Origin: JAWXCM01 sp034408745
GTDB taxonomy: Bacteria > Acidobacteriota > Terriglobia > Bryobacterales > Bryobacteraceae
Assembly (NCBI GenBank): GCA_034408745.1
Contig: JAWXCM010000306.1
Span: forward strand, 1-6,220
Direction: 5' to 3'
Length of the DNA: 6,220 nt
Shown: one piece after another, positions 1 through 6,071 of the stretch
Layout of the letters: each line of letters begins with the position of its first letter
Numbering within the stretch: position 1 is the stretch's first letter
Position numbers and translations under genes: made by a program
Notes under the pieces: generated by a model
Told to the model about the DNA's origin: nothing
Seen by the model: only the letters and a program-made list of their open reading frames with translations
Database searches by the model: none

Positions 1-322
1 CGTCGTTCGGGTCGCGCGGCAGGAGCAGTAGCTTGAGTTCCTTCTCCAGTGCTTCGAGTTCAGGCTCGAGGCGCGCGACGTCGTCCTGCGCCATTTCGAG
101 GAGCTCAGGATCGGTCTCGGTGAGCATGGCGCGCACACCTTCGAGGTCGGAGTGGACTTTCTTCCACTCGCGATACTTCTCGACGATCTCCTGCAGTTCG
201 CTCTGCTGGCGCGCGGTCTTGCGATAGATGTCGTTGTCCGAGATGATCTCGGGATCGGCCATCTGCCGGGTCAGATCTTCGAAGCGCTGCTCGATGTCGG
301 CCAGTTTGTCCAGATACTGCAT
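1..322 (-). CDS. prfA: Peptide chain release factor 1, N-terminal part (cut by window edge)
   Basis: Release factor 1 recognises UAA and UAG stop codons in the ribosomal A site and triggers release of the finished protein in the cytoplasm. About 107 codons are visible, starting at an ATG (322-320) and running off the left edge. The translation starts MQYLDKLADIEQRFEDL, contains DPEIISDND near residues 24-32, is rich in charged coiled-coil-like helix (about 37-100), and ends in LLLPRDPND. This matches the LLPKDPND signature that ends the helical domain 1 of RF1. The codon-recognition PxT motif and the catalytic GGQ lie outside the window, so the RF1 rather than RF2 call rests on the N-terminal pattern. 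The start is one base after the stop of the DUF1385 gene (TGATATG), so translation is probably coupled. A GGGGAA sequence inside the end of the upstream gene could serve as a distant ribosome site. Confidence 0.93.
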   Translation of the reverse strand, partial: MQYLDKLADIEQRFEDLTRQMADPEIISDNDIYRKTARQQSELQEIVEKYREWKKVHSDLEGVRAMLTETDPELLEMAQDDVARLEPELEALEKELKLLLLPRDPND

Positions 323-323
323 A

Positions 324-1307
324 TCAGGCGATGACGAGTTCCCCGCCCTGCTTTGCTTCCAACTCCATGGCTCCATCGAGCGCTCGGATAGCAATGGCGG
401 TCTGATCGTCTGTAGGTTCCTTTGTGGTGATGCGCTGCAGCCAGAGTCCCGGAGCGGTGAGCAGTGCCATCATGCCCGCACGGTGCTTTGCGGCGTAGCG
501 GATGAGTTCATAGCTGAGGCCCACGATCACGGGCAGCAACACAATGCGCGCGGCGAATTTGCCGGCGAAACTGTCGATGGGCAGGAAGGCGTAAATCACC
601 ATTGAGATGACCATTACCACCAGCATGAAGCTGGTTCCGCAGCGGGGGTGGAAGGTGACGAATTTCTGTGCGTTCTCCACGGTCACGGGCTTGCCCGATT
701 CGAAGTTGAAAACGACTTTGTGCTCGGCGCCGTGGTACATGAAGACGCGCCGTATGTCTTCGAGCCTCGATATGAGGTAGAGGAATGTGAGGAAGATGCC
801 CATGCGGATGATGCCGTCGACGAAGTTGAATTCGATGCGGCCGTTCAGCGCGGGGAATAGCTTTGCGAGCTGTGTGGTTGCCAGCAGCGGCACAAACTTG
901 TACATGAAGATGAAGAACAGCAGGGAGATGGTGAGGTTGACCCACATCATCTTCGAGGAGATCTCCACTTTCTTGCCGTCCTTGCCGGCGGGCTCATCGG
1001 CGAGCGCCGCGTCGGCAGAGAAGCGGAGTGCCTGCATGCCTAGCCACATGGCCTGTCCGAGCGTTCCGATGCCGCGGAGGACGGGGTATTTGAAAATCGG
1101 GTACTTCTCCGACATGCGCGGGAGAGGCGACTCTTCGGTGACGATTTCGCCGCTGGGCTTGCGAACCGCGACGCAGTAGCTGTGCGGGGAGCGCATCATC
1201 ACGCCCTCCATGACGGCCTGGCCGCCGACGAGGGTCTCCTCACCGGTTTCGAGAATCGGCAACAACTGGGTGTGAACGGCCAGACGGGCAAGTGTCTTCA
1301 GGTACAA
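324..1307 (-). CDS. DUF1385 (YqhQ-like) integral membrane protein
   Basis: A 327-residue protein of the DUF1385/COG3872 family, described in databases as a predicted metal-dependent enzyme; its reaction is unknown to me. The family signatures are present: GGQAVMEGVMMR (28-39), YHGAEHK (191-197) and HPRCGTSF (220-227). The conserved His, Glu and Cys in these motifs could bind a metal. Hydrophobic segments at about 120-142, 164-181, 226-242 and 253-267 suggest four membrane passes. The conserved TAPGLWLQ (284-291) near the C-terminus and the overall length are normal for the family. The start is TTG (1307-1305), supported by AGGAG eight bases upstream. The next in-frame ATG (Met33) would cut into the first signature, so it is not the start. 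The gene lies directly before prfA, an association familiar from other phyla, where rpmE often precedes it; no rpmE is seen here. Confidence 0.92.
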   Translation of the reverse strand: MYLKTLARLAVHTQLLPILETGEETLVGGQAVMEGVMMRSPHSYCVAVRKPSGEIVTEESPLPRMSEKYPIFKYPVLRGIGTLGQAMWLGMQALRFSADAALADEPAGKDGKKVEISSKMMWVNLTISLLFFIFMYKFVPLLATTQLAKLFPALNGRIEFNFVDGIIRMGIFLTFLYLISRLEDIRRVFMYHGAEHKVVFNFESGKPVTVENAQKFVTFHPRCGTSFMLVVMVISMVIYAFLPIDSFAGKFAARIVLLPVIVGLSYELIRYAAKHRAGMMALLTAPGLWLQRITTKEPTDDQTAIAIRALDGAMELEAKQGGELVIA

Positions 1308-1315
1308 ACGGAACT

Positions 1316-1320
1316 CTCCT
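1316..1320 (-). promoter_or_regulatory. Shine-Dalgarno sequence deciding the TTG start of the DUF1385 gene
   Basis: On the minus strand AGGAG is followed by eight bases and then TTG. No ATG or GTG fits the spacing, and the protein from the TTG keeps the full N-terminal family motif, so this site fixes the unusual start codon. Confidence 0.75.
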
Positions 1321-1329
1321 GATCCTTAC

Positions 1330-1335
1330 AGTATA
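1330..1335 (-). promoter_or_regulatory. Possible -10 box for DUF1385-prfA
   Basis: On the minus strand TATACT (five of six matches to TATAAT) sits 10 bases upstream of the AGGAG site, in the 78-base gap after the catabolic operon. A transcript from it would have a leader of only about 16 bases. No convincing TTGACA-like -35 box is seen at 16-18 bases upstream, so this is tentative. Confidence 0.35.
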
Positions 1336-1353
1336 ACGAGCCTTGCAAAGATA

Positions 1354-1384
1354 GGATGCTGGCCGTCCACGCGGAGTTGCATCC
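1354..1384 (-). terminator. Inverted repeat after the enolase-superfamily gene, possible weak terminator
   Basis: Beginning two bases after the stop codon, GGATGC (1384-1379 on the minus strand) pairs with GCATCC (1359-1354). A smaller nested TCC/GGA pairing lies within the 19-base loop. The sequence after the stem (TATCTTTG) is only weakly T-rich, so if it stops transcription it may need Rho or be leaky. Its place between the operon and the DUF1385 gene is the main reason to record it. Confidence 0.35.
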
Positions 1385-1385
1385 G

Positions 1386-2756
1386 TCACATGCTGGTGAC
1401 CGGCTTCCCGTTCTCATCGAGATGCGGGTAGGGGCCGTTGCGACGGAACCGGTCGAGGATGTAGTCGTCGTACTGCGGGGTCGGCTCAAAGTAGCCGCCT
1501 TTGCGAATGTGCTCCCTGACGACTGGCTCATTCAGTTCGATTCCGAGGCCTGGGGCGTCGGGAACTGTGATGTAGCCGCGGTCGACGATGGGCTTTGACG
1601 GGCCGGTAACCAGGTCGCCCCACCAGGGGATGTCGACGGCGTGGTTCTCCATGGCCAGCAGGTCCTTCAGCGTCGCGGCCATGTGGACGGTGGCGAGGCA
1701 GCCGACGGGCGATCCGGCAAAGTGAATTGCGGTCTGGACTCCGTGCATCGACGCGTAGTCACCGATTCGCTTCGTTTCGCGGATGGCGCCGGAGGTAAGC
1801 GGGTCGGGGTGGATGATGTCTACGGCACGGTTGTCGATGAGGTCTTTGAAGCCCTCCTCCAGACCCCAGAGGCTCTCGCCGGTTGCGATGGGTGTCACGG
1901 TGGCGTCGCAAAGGTCGCGGTAGGCGCGCCAGTTTTTCGGGGCGTCGCCGCCGGGGCCGAGAGTGCCCACCTGCAACATGTCTTCGGCCCAGGCGAGGTT
2001 GTAGGGCTCGAAGGCTCGGGCGTAGCGGATGCTGTCGTTGAGGTTCAGAGGGCCGAAGTGGTCGGCGGCCAGCGGCGCTTCCCAGCCGATGTTGTCGCGC
2101 ACGGCCTGGATGTACTCGCACAGGTACTGCAGGCCCTTCGGGGTGGCCGTGTTGTAGCTGTTTACCGCGCCGGGCCGGTCGGCAACGAGCGAAGTGCCAA
2201 GGTCCATTTTGAAAAACGTGAAGCCCTGTTGTTTGCGGCGCAGCAGGCGCTCGGCGAAAATCTTCGGGTCTTTGCTCTGATCGGTGTCGCAGTAGATGCG
2301 GATTTTATCGCGGTACTTTGATCCGATCAGCCGCCAGGCCGGTACGTTGTAGACCTTGCCCGCGATATCGTGCAGCGCCATGTCGACCGCGCTGTAACCA
2401 CCTCCGAGCCGCTGGTGTCCGGCGAAGCTGCGGATGCTGTCGAGAATGGGTTCGATTTGCAGCGGATTGCGGCCCTTCAGGTGCGGCTTGAGGACCAGCG
2501 CGGTGCCTTCGCGACCGGCGTCGCGGACCTCGCCCAGACCGTAGACGCCCTGGTTGGTGTCGATGCGGATGATCGGGTAGTCGTAGTTCGATGCGACCAG
2601 GACGGATCGCATGTCGGTGATTTTCAGATCGCTCGGTGCGGAGCGCTTGTTCAGGGTCTGCGCGCACGACAGATTTTCGGTCATCCGGAAGAGTCCGGGG
2701 AACGCGAGGGTGGCGAGGATCTGTCTGCGGGTGAGGCGGGCGCGTTTGGTCGTCAT
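1386..2756 (-). CDS. Tat-exported enolase-superfamily enzyme (mandelate racemase / sugar-acid dehydratase type)
   Basis: A 456-residue protein. Enolase-superfamily enzymes use Mg2+ to stabilise the enolate formed when a base removes a proton next to a carboxylate; members with a His-Asp dyad are often acid-sugar dehydratases or racemases. The N-terminus carries TRRQILA (9-15) before a hydrophobic stretch, a good twin-arginine signal, so the folded enzyme probably acts in the periplasm. The capping domain follows (about 45-150), with SAVDMALHDIAGK (122-134) typical of the family. Barrel residues visible are KMD (183-185), metal ligands D232, E258 and E294 (in ADHFG, AEDM, ATGES) and the likely dyad D318/H345. 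Galactonate dehydratases have DxH where this protein has DH, so the exact substrate is uncertain. The ATG lies four bases after the cupin stop (TAACACAATG) with no clear Shine-Dalgarno sequence, which suggests translational coupling. Length is slightly above usual because of the leader. Confidence 0.88.
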   Translation of the reverse strand: MTTKRARLTRRQILATLAFPGLFRMTENLSCAQTLNKRSAPSDLKITDMRSVLVASNYDYPIIRIDTNQGVYGLGEVRDAGREGTALVLKPHLKGRNPLQIEPILDSIRSFAGHQRLGGGYSAVDMALHDIAGKVYNVPAWRLIGSKYRDKIRIYCDTDQSKDPKIFAERLLRRKQQGFTFFKMDLGTSLVADRPGAVNSYNTATPKGLQYLCEYIQAVRDNIGWEAPLAADHFGPLNLNDSIRYARAFEPYNLAWAEDMLQVGTLGPGGDAPKNWRAYRDLCDATVTPIATGESLWGLEEGFKDLIDNRAVDIIHPDPLTSGAIRETKRIGDYASMHGVQTAIHFAGSPVGCLATVHMAATLKDLLAMENHAVDIPWWGDLVTGPSKPIVDRGYITVPDAPGLGIELNEPVVREHIRKGGYFEPTPQYDDYILDRFRRNGPYPHLDENGKPVTSM

Positions 2757-2760
2757 TGTG

Positions 2761-3618
2761 TTATGGCCGACGGAAGGGGAATGTGGAACGCACGGCGAGG
2801 ATCTGGTCGTGCGGGCTGCCAGATTTGGCGGCGCTGTAGAAGCCTACGGTGGTGTTGAGGCGGACGAACCAGGCATCGCCCTCTTTGGTCGGATAGCGGC
2901 CTTCGTTGCCGTCGGCGCCGCCTCCCGCCACCATCTCGCCACTGCCTTTGAGGACGAAGTAGATCTCCTCTTCGGTCTCGTGGTGGTGGGGAATGTTGGT
3001 ACCGCCTGGGGCGAAGTCCATGATGAACAGGCTGGCCATCTGACTGGCGGCGGCGAGCTTGTCGCGCTTGCTTTCCGTGGTGCCGACGAGGAGGGCGAAC
3101 TGGGTGGTTGGGCCGTGGCTGGCCAGCGTCTGGAATGGCACGTCGGCCGTGTTGGCAATCATCAGTTTCTGCGCGGGCGGCGGGGTGGCTGCTTTGGGGA
3201 CTCTGAAGCCCATCACCAACAGTCGAAGCTGCGCGGCGCCGGTGTTTTCAATGCCATGGGTGGAGTTGGGCGGCAGGTAGAGGAAGTCGCCCGCTTTGAC
3301 GGGGCTGCGCTCGTCGTCGCAGGTGACCTCGCCTGTGCCCTCCAGGACGTAGTAAAGCTGCTCCTCTGCTGGGTACTTCGTGGGGGTGGATTTGGCTTTG
3401 GGTTCGAGGGCGAGTTCGCCGTATCGAGCGATGCTCCTGAGGTGGCGCGCGTCGGGGTCGCCCGCTCCGAAGAGGGGTTTGTACGTGACGCCGGGAGCTT
3501 CCATCTGGGGCCTGGCGGAGGCGATGCTGCGTTTGAGGAATGTCGGGTCGGCGGCGGAGGCTACGGAGGCGGCGCACAACAGCGCGGCCCCGAGAACACG
3601 CACGGTATCGCGATGCAT
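2761..3618 (-). CDS. Exported two-domain cupin protein
   Basis: A 285-residue protein with a Sec-type leader (MHRDTVRVLGAALLCAASVASA, cleavage probably after about residue 22), so it should act outside the cytoplasm. Two cupin beta-barrels follow. Cupin 1 (about 66-138) has the second motif PPNSTHGIENTG (116-127) with H121, but the positions that normally bind metal in motif 1 are T80, Y82 and Q87. Cupin 2 (about 195-280) has the reverse: HHHETEEE (211-218) supplies H211, H213 and E218, while the motif 2 histidine is V258. Each barrel is thus missing part of the usual His3-Glu metal site. Bicupins include oxalate decarboxylase-like, quercetinase-like and sugar-acid isomerase-like proteins; none can be chosen here. 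The ATG is preceded by AGGAG at a long spacing of 12 bases. It lies between the hydrolase gene (56-base gap) and the enolase-superfamily gene (4-base gap), and is probably part of the same pathway. Confidence 0.85.
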   Translation of the reverse strand: MHRDTVRVLGAALLCAASVASAADPTFLKRSIASARPQMEAPGVTYKPLFGAGDPDARHLRSIARYGELALEPKAKSTPTKYPAEEQLYYVLEGTGEVTCDDERSPVKAGDFLYLPPNSTHGIENTGAAQLRLLVMGFRVPKAATPPPAQKLMIANTADVPFQTLASHGPTTQFALLVGTTESKRDKLAAASQMASLFIMDFAPGGTNIPHHHETEEEIYFVLKGSGEMVAGGGADGNEGRYPTKEGDAWFVRLNTTVGFYSAAKSGSPHDQILAVRSTFPFRRP

Positions 3619-3630
3619 GGGGTTGGTTCG

Positions 3631-3641
3631 CTCCTATTCTA
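3631..3641 (-). promoter_or_regulatory. Ribosome binding site and possible -10 box before the cupin gene
   Basis: In the 56-base gap after the hydrolase gene, AGGAG (3635-3631, minus strand) stands 12 bases before the ATG, longer than the usual 5-9. TAGAAT (3641-3636) directly upstream resembles a -10 box, but it abuts the Shine-Dalgarno sequence and has no recognisable -35 box, so an internal promoter is doubtful. The ribosome site is the better supported of the two. Confidence 0.4.
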
Positions 3642-3674
3642 TGCCTAAACCAGGCGCTCGGCTTGACGCGCGAC

Positions 3675-5660
3675 TCACAGAGCGCTGAGTGCGGCGAGGT
3701 CCCAGGTCTTGCCGCGTCGCAGCCTTACGCCGAGGCTTGTCCGAACTGCGGGAAGGTCGGTGCGTCGGAGTATACCCGGGAGGAAGTTGGCGAGGGGCTC
3801 GGTGTAGTCGGGCTGGTTGAGTAGCGCGGCCCAGCTTTCGAGACCTCCGGTGGTGTAGAGGAGGTCGATCTTCGGGTCGAGAGCGGTGGCGAGCGTCGCG
3901 GGAACGGTGGTGTGTCCGGTTGCGGCGAGGACGGTGCGGTCTCGGCCACGCAGGGAAGCTGCGACGGAGAGGATGTCGGCGACGCGCTGTCCGAGGAGGG
4001 GTCGCCCCAGGATCAGGCTCGCCCAGGCCCACGCTTCTTCATCCGCGTGGGCCTGGGCGTAGTACGGGTTGCCGCGGCCGAGTTCGGGGGAGAGGTCGCC
4101 GATGCCGCGGACGTCGAACGCGCAGACGGTCCAGCCGCTCTGGGATGCGAGCTGGTGATACAGGTCGTCTTCGCGCCAGCGGCCGTTTCGGCCACGAGGC
4201 TCGAGAATCAGCAGGACGCGGCCGGGTTGTTTGTTCGATTGCTTCGGGATGAAACGCCAGACAGGGATGGGCCCTGCCTGGCCCGACACTTCGACGCCCT
4301 CGATGAAGCAGCCCTCTCCGTCAGCCTTTCCGAGGACCTTCACCTCTGGTGGCTTCGCAGGTGCGTCGAGATGGAGCAGGTCTTTCCAGTCGCCTCCGCT
4401 GGTGGTCGGCTTTGGCAGCAGTTGCAGGGGGGTGACACTGCGGAAGTCGCGGATGGCGTTTCCCGTGCGGCCGACTTGTACCACCTCTTCGGGCTCGGGG
4501 GCGACCTCCGGCTCCGATGTGATTTGGCCTGTTCCGCCGAGTAGCCAGCGGTCGAAGAACCGGTAGATGCCCATGCGCAGGTCGTGGGAGAGGGCGTGAG
4601 GCACGGGCGTCTCATACCATTCCAGTGACCCGGTCGGGGCGTTAAGGCGTTGGTAGACGGCACTGAGGCGCGCGAACTCGGCACGTCCACTGTCGAGATA
4701 ACGGGGGCTGTAGGTGCCGAACGAATCCCTTGCGCTGGCGGCGATCCAGAGGGGCTTTGGCGCCATCGGGTAGAGCGTGTCCCAACGGTCGAAACCGAGG
4801 GGGCCGGCCCCGATGAAGTTCTGCTCGGCATCGTCAGTGGAGCCGGGCGCGAGGAAGCCGTCGCAGGCGAAATTTTCCGAGTTGCCGCAGGAGACGGCGG
4901 CACAGGCGAGACGGTCGTCCACTGCCGCGAGGAACATGGTCAGCGTTCCGCCGCCGGACTGGCCCGTGGAGGCGAGGCGCCTGGGATCGACATCAGGGTG
5001 GGAGGCGAGCACGTCGAGACTGCGGACCGCGTCCCAGGTTTGCATTCGAGTTGCGGAATCGCCGAGCAGCAGCATGAGGCGGCCGGGGCGGCTGTGTTCC
5101 TCATCGGCGGAATCGAGGCGTGTGCGCCGCTCCCCTGCCCCGGGCTTTGGGTAAGACGTGCGCTCTCCCTGGCCCATCGGGTCTGGCGCCAGCACCACGT
5201 AGCCGAGTCGTGCGAGTGCTTGACAACACTTCTGGTACGGGGCTGCGGCTTTGCCGTCGAGGCTGTGGCCGGCCTGAAACAGGACGCCGGGGAACGGGCC
5301 TCGGCGCCCTGACGGAACGTACAGGTTGGCGGGGATGATGAGGCCCGGCTGGCTCTCATAAACCACTTTGTCCATGCGGTAGCCGGGCCGCTGGATGGAC
5401 GCTGTGGTGCGGAGATTCAGGGGCGTACGGGACGGCTCCCCGCCCACCAGTTTCCAGAATGCGGTGCGGACCCAGGACTGGCGGGCCCGGATGGCCGCCG
5501 GCGTGGTGAGCGTGCCCAGTGCAGTCGAGCGCTGCGCGTTGGCCTGCCCGGCCAGTGCGGTGAGGTAGTCGGGCAGGCAGCGGTAATATTCGGCGTAGCG
5601 GATCTGCGCCCGTCCCGCCGCTGCGCCAGCCAATGCGAGTAATGCCGTTCTGCGGTCCAC
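3675..5660 (-). CDS. Exported alpha/beta hydrolase (acetylxylan esterase-like) with a degenerate second hydrolase domain
   Basis: A 661-residue protein starting at GTG (5660-5658). The leader (MDRRTALLALAGAAAGRAQ) has twin arginines before an alanine/leucine-rich stretch, pointing to export, possibly by Tat. Domain 1 (about 95-375) is an alpha/beta hydrolase of the acetylxylan esterase/dienelactone hydrolase type. QAGHS (129-133) is the oxyanion-loop region and DPMGQGE (160-166) a conserved loop. GQSGGG (233-238) is the nucleophile elbow with S235, D312 is the likely acid, and H355 in PHALSHDLR the likely base. Domain 2 (about 460-645) repeats the fold, with DVRGIGD (516-522) like DPMGQGE. 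At the elbow it has GHTTVPA (582-588), with Thr for the nucleophile, and no clear catalytic His, so it looks inactive. The probable activity is hydrolysis of a carbohydrate or aromatic ester in the periplasm; the substrate is unknown. The start is one base after the receptor remnant's stop (TAAGGTG) and has no separate Shine-Dalgarno sequence. Confidence 0.85.
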   Translation of the reverse strand: MDRRTALLALAGAAAGRAQIRYAEYYRCLPDYLTALAGQANAQRSTALGTLTTPAAIRARQSWVRTAFWKLVGGEPSRTPLNLRTTASIQRPGYRMDKVVYESQPGLIIPANLYVPSGRRGPFPGVLFQAGHSLDGKAAAPYQKCCQALARLGYVVLAPDPMGQGERTSYPKPGAGERRTRLDSADEEHSRPGRLMLLLGDSATRMQTWDAVRSLDVLASHPDVDPRRLASTGQSGGGTLTMFLAAVDDRLACAAVSCGNSENFACDGFLAPGSTDDAEQNFIGAGPLGFDRWDTLYPMAPKPLWIAASARDSFGTYSPRYLDSGRAEFARLSAVYQRLNAPTGSLEWYETPVPHALSHDLRMGIYRFFDRWLLGGTGQITSEPEVAPEPEEVVQVGRTGNAIRDFRSVTPLQLLPKPTTSGGDWKDLLHLDAPAKPPEVKVLGKADGEGCFIEGVEVSGQAGPIPVWRFIPKQSNKQPGRVLLILEPRGRNGRWREDDLYHQLASQSGWTVCAFDVRGIGDLSPELGRGNPYYAQAHADEEAWAWASLILGRPLLGQRVADILSVAASLRGRDRTVLAATGHTTVPATLATALDPKIDLLYTTGGLESWAALLNQPDYTEPLANFLPGILRRTDLPAVRTSLGVRLRRGKTWDLAALSAL

Positions 5661-6019
5661 CTTAAAAGGTTATACGCAGTCGGAGCCTGACCATGCGGCG
5701 CGCGTCGATGCCTTCCTGTGAGTAGCTGGCTATGAGGCGGCCGAAGTCGGGATTTGGCGTCACGCGAATGATTTCGGGACGCCGCGTCGTGGCATTTACA
5801 CCCATGGCGAAAGTACCGAGGTTTCCGATGTCGTAATTATTCGGCGCTTTTAATGGGTGGTTCAGCACGTTATTGCAGATGCATTGATCGCATTTGCGCT
5901 TGTGCCCGACCGATAATCCTGCCGCCCCGAATCTGTGGGGACAAACGAAACCGAGCCACGGGCTCCGTCTGACCTGGGAGGGCTGACTGGCGCTCACTGG
6001 CACACAGCCTGTCGATGTT

Positions 6020-6029
6020 GCGGTACCGC
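6020..6029. repeat. 10-bp perfect palindrome GCGGTACCGC
   Basis: GCGGTACCGC reads the same on both strands. It lies in the unexplained part of the receptor remnant, 14 bases from the stronger hairpin at 6044-6071. It may be chance in GC-rich DNA. Confidence 0.5.
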
Positions 6030-6043
6030 GGACAGAGCCGACC

Positions 6044-6071
6044 GGCGTGCGTATGAAAAGAAACGCACGCC
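6044..6071. repeat. Perfect 9-bp inverted repeat with 10-base loop
   Basis: GGCGTGCGT (6044-6052) and ACGCACGCC (6063-6071) are exact reverse complements around the loop ATGAAAAGAA. The stem is GC-rich and should fold stably in DNA or RNA. It lies inside the receptor remnant, in the stretch that matches neither receptor domain. No T-run follows on either strand, so it is not a classical terminator. It could be the end or core of a small mobile element, or chance. Confidence 0.7.

Noticed and set aside
1641..2321. Plus-strand open frame of 226 codons opposite the enolase-superfamily gene
   Set aside because: Antisense shadow of a gene with intact catalytic residues; the translation has no recognisable domain.
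2611..3648. Long plus-strand open frame of 345 codons opposite the cupin and enolase-superfamily genes
   Set aside because: It is antisense to two well-supported genes, has low-complexity Gly/Ala/Val-rich translation typical of the reverse frame of GC-rich codons, and shows no family motif.
3643..3655. Small GCCT/AGGC hairpin between the hydrolase and cupin genes as a terminator
   Set aside because: A four-base stem with no T-run is too weak, and the gene spacing fits a continuous operon.
3912..5338. Several plus-strand open frames opposite the hydrolase gene
   Set aside because: They lie over a gene with an intact nucleophile elbow and triad, and their translations are Arg/Gly/Ala-rich without motifs.
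5668..5675. TATAAC as a -10 box for the hydrolase gene
   Set aside because: It lies within the receptor coding end, has no -35 partner at a normal distance, and would leave almost no leader before the GTG.
5872..5943. Cys/His cluster (CPHRF ... KCDQCIC) resembling a zinc finger
   Set aside because: Spacing fits no zinc-binding family I know, and it lies in the unexplained junction of a broken receptor, so chance is more likely.
5883..6040. Possible frameshifted receptor fragment or antisense rRNA in another minus-strand frame (RYRNIDRL region)
   Set aside because: The resemblance was limited to a few residues, and the surrounding bases do not match rRNA sequence I know or receptor motifs.
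6044..6071. Hairpin read as a Rho-independent terminator
   Set aside because: The stem is strong but no T-run follows it on either strand.
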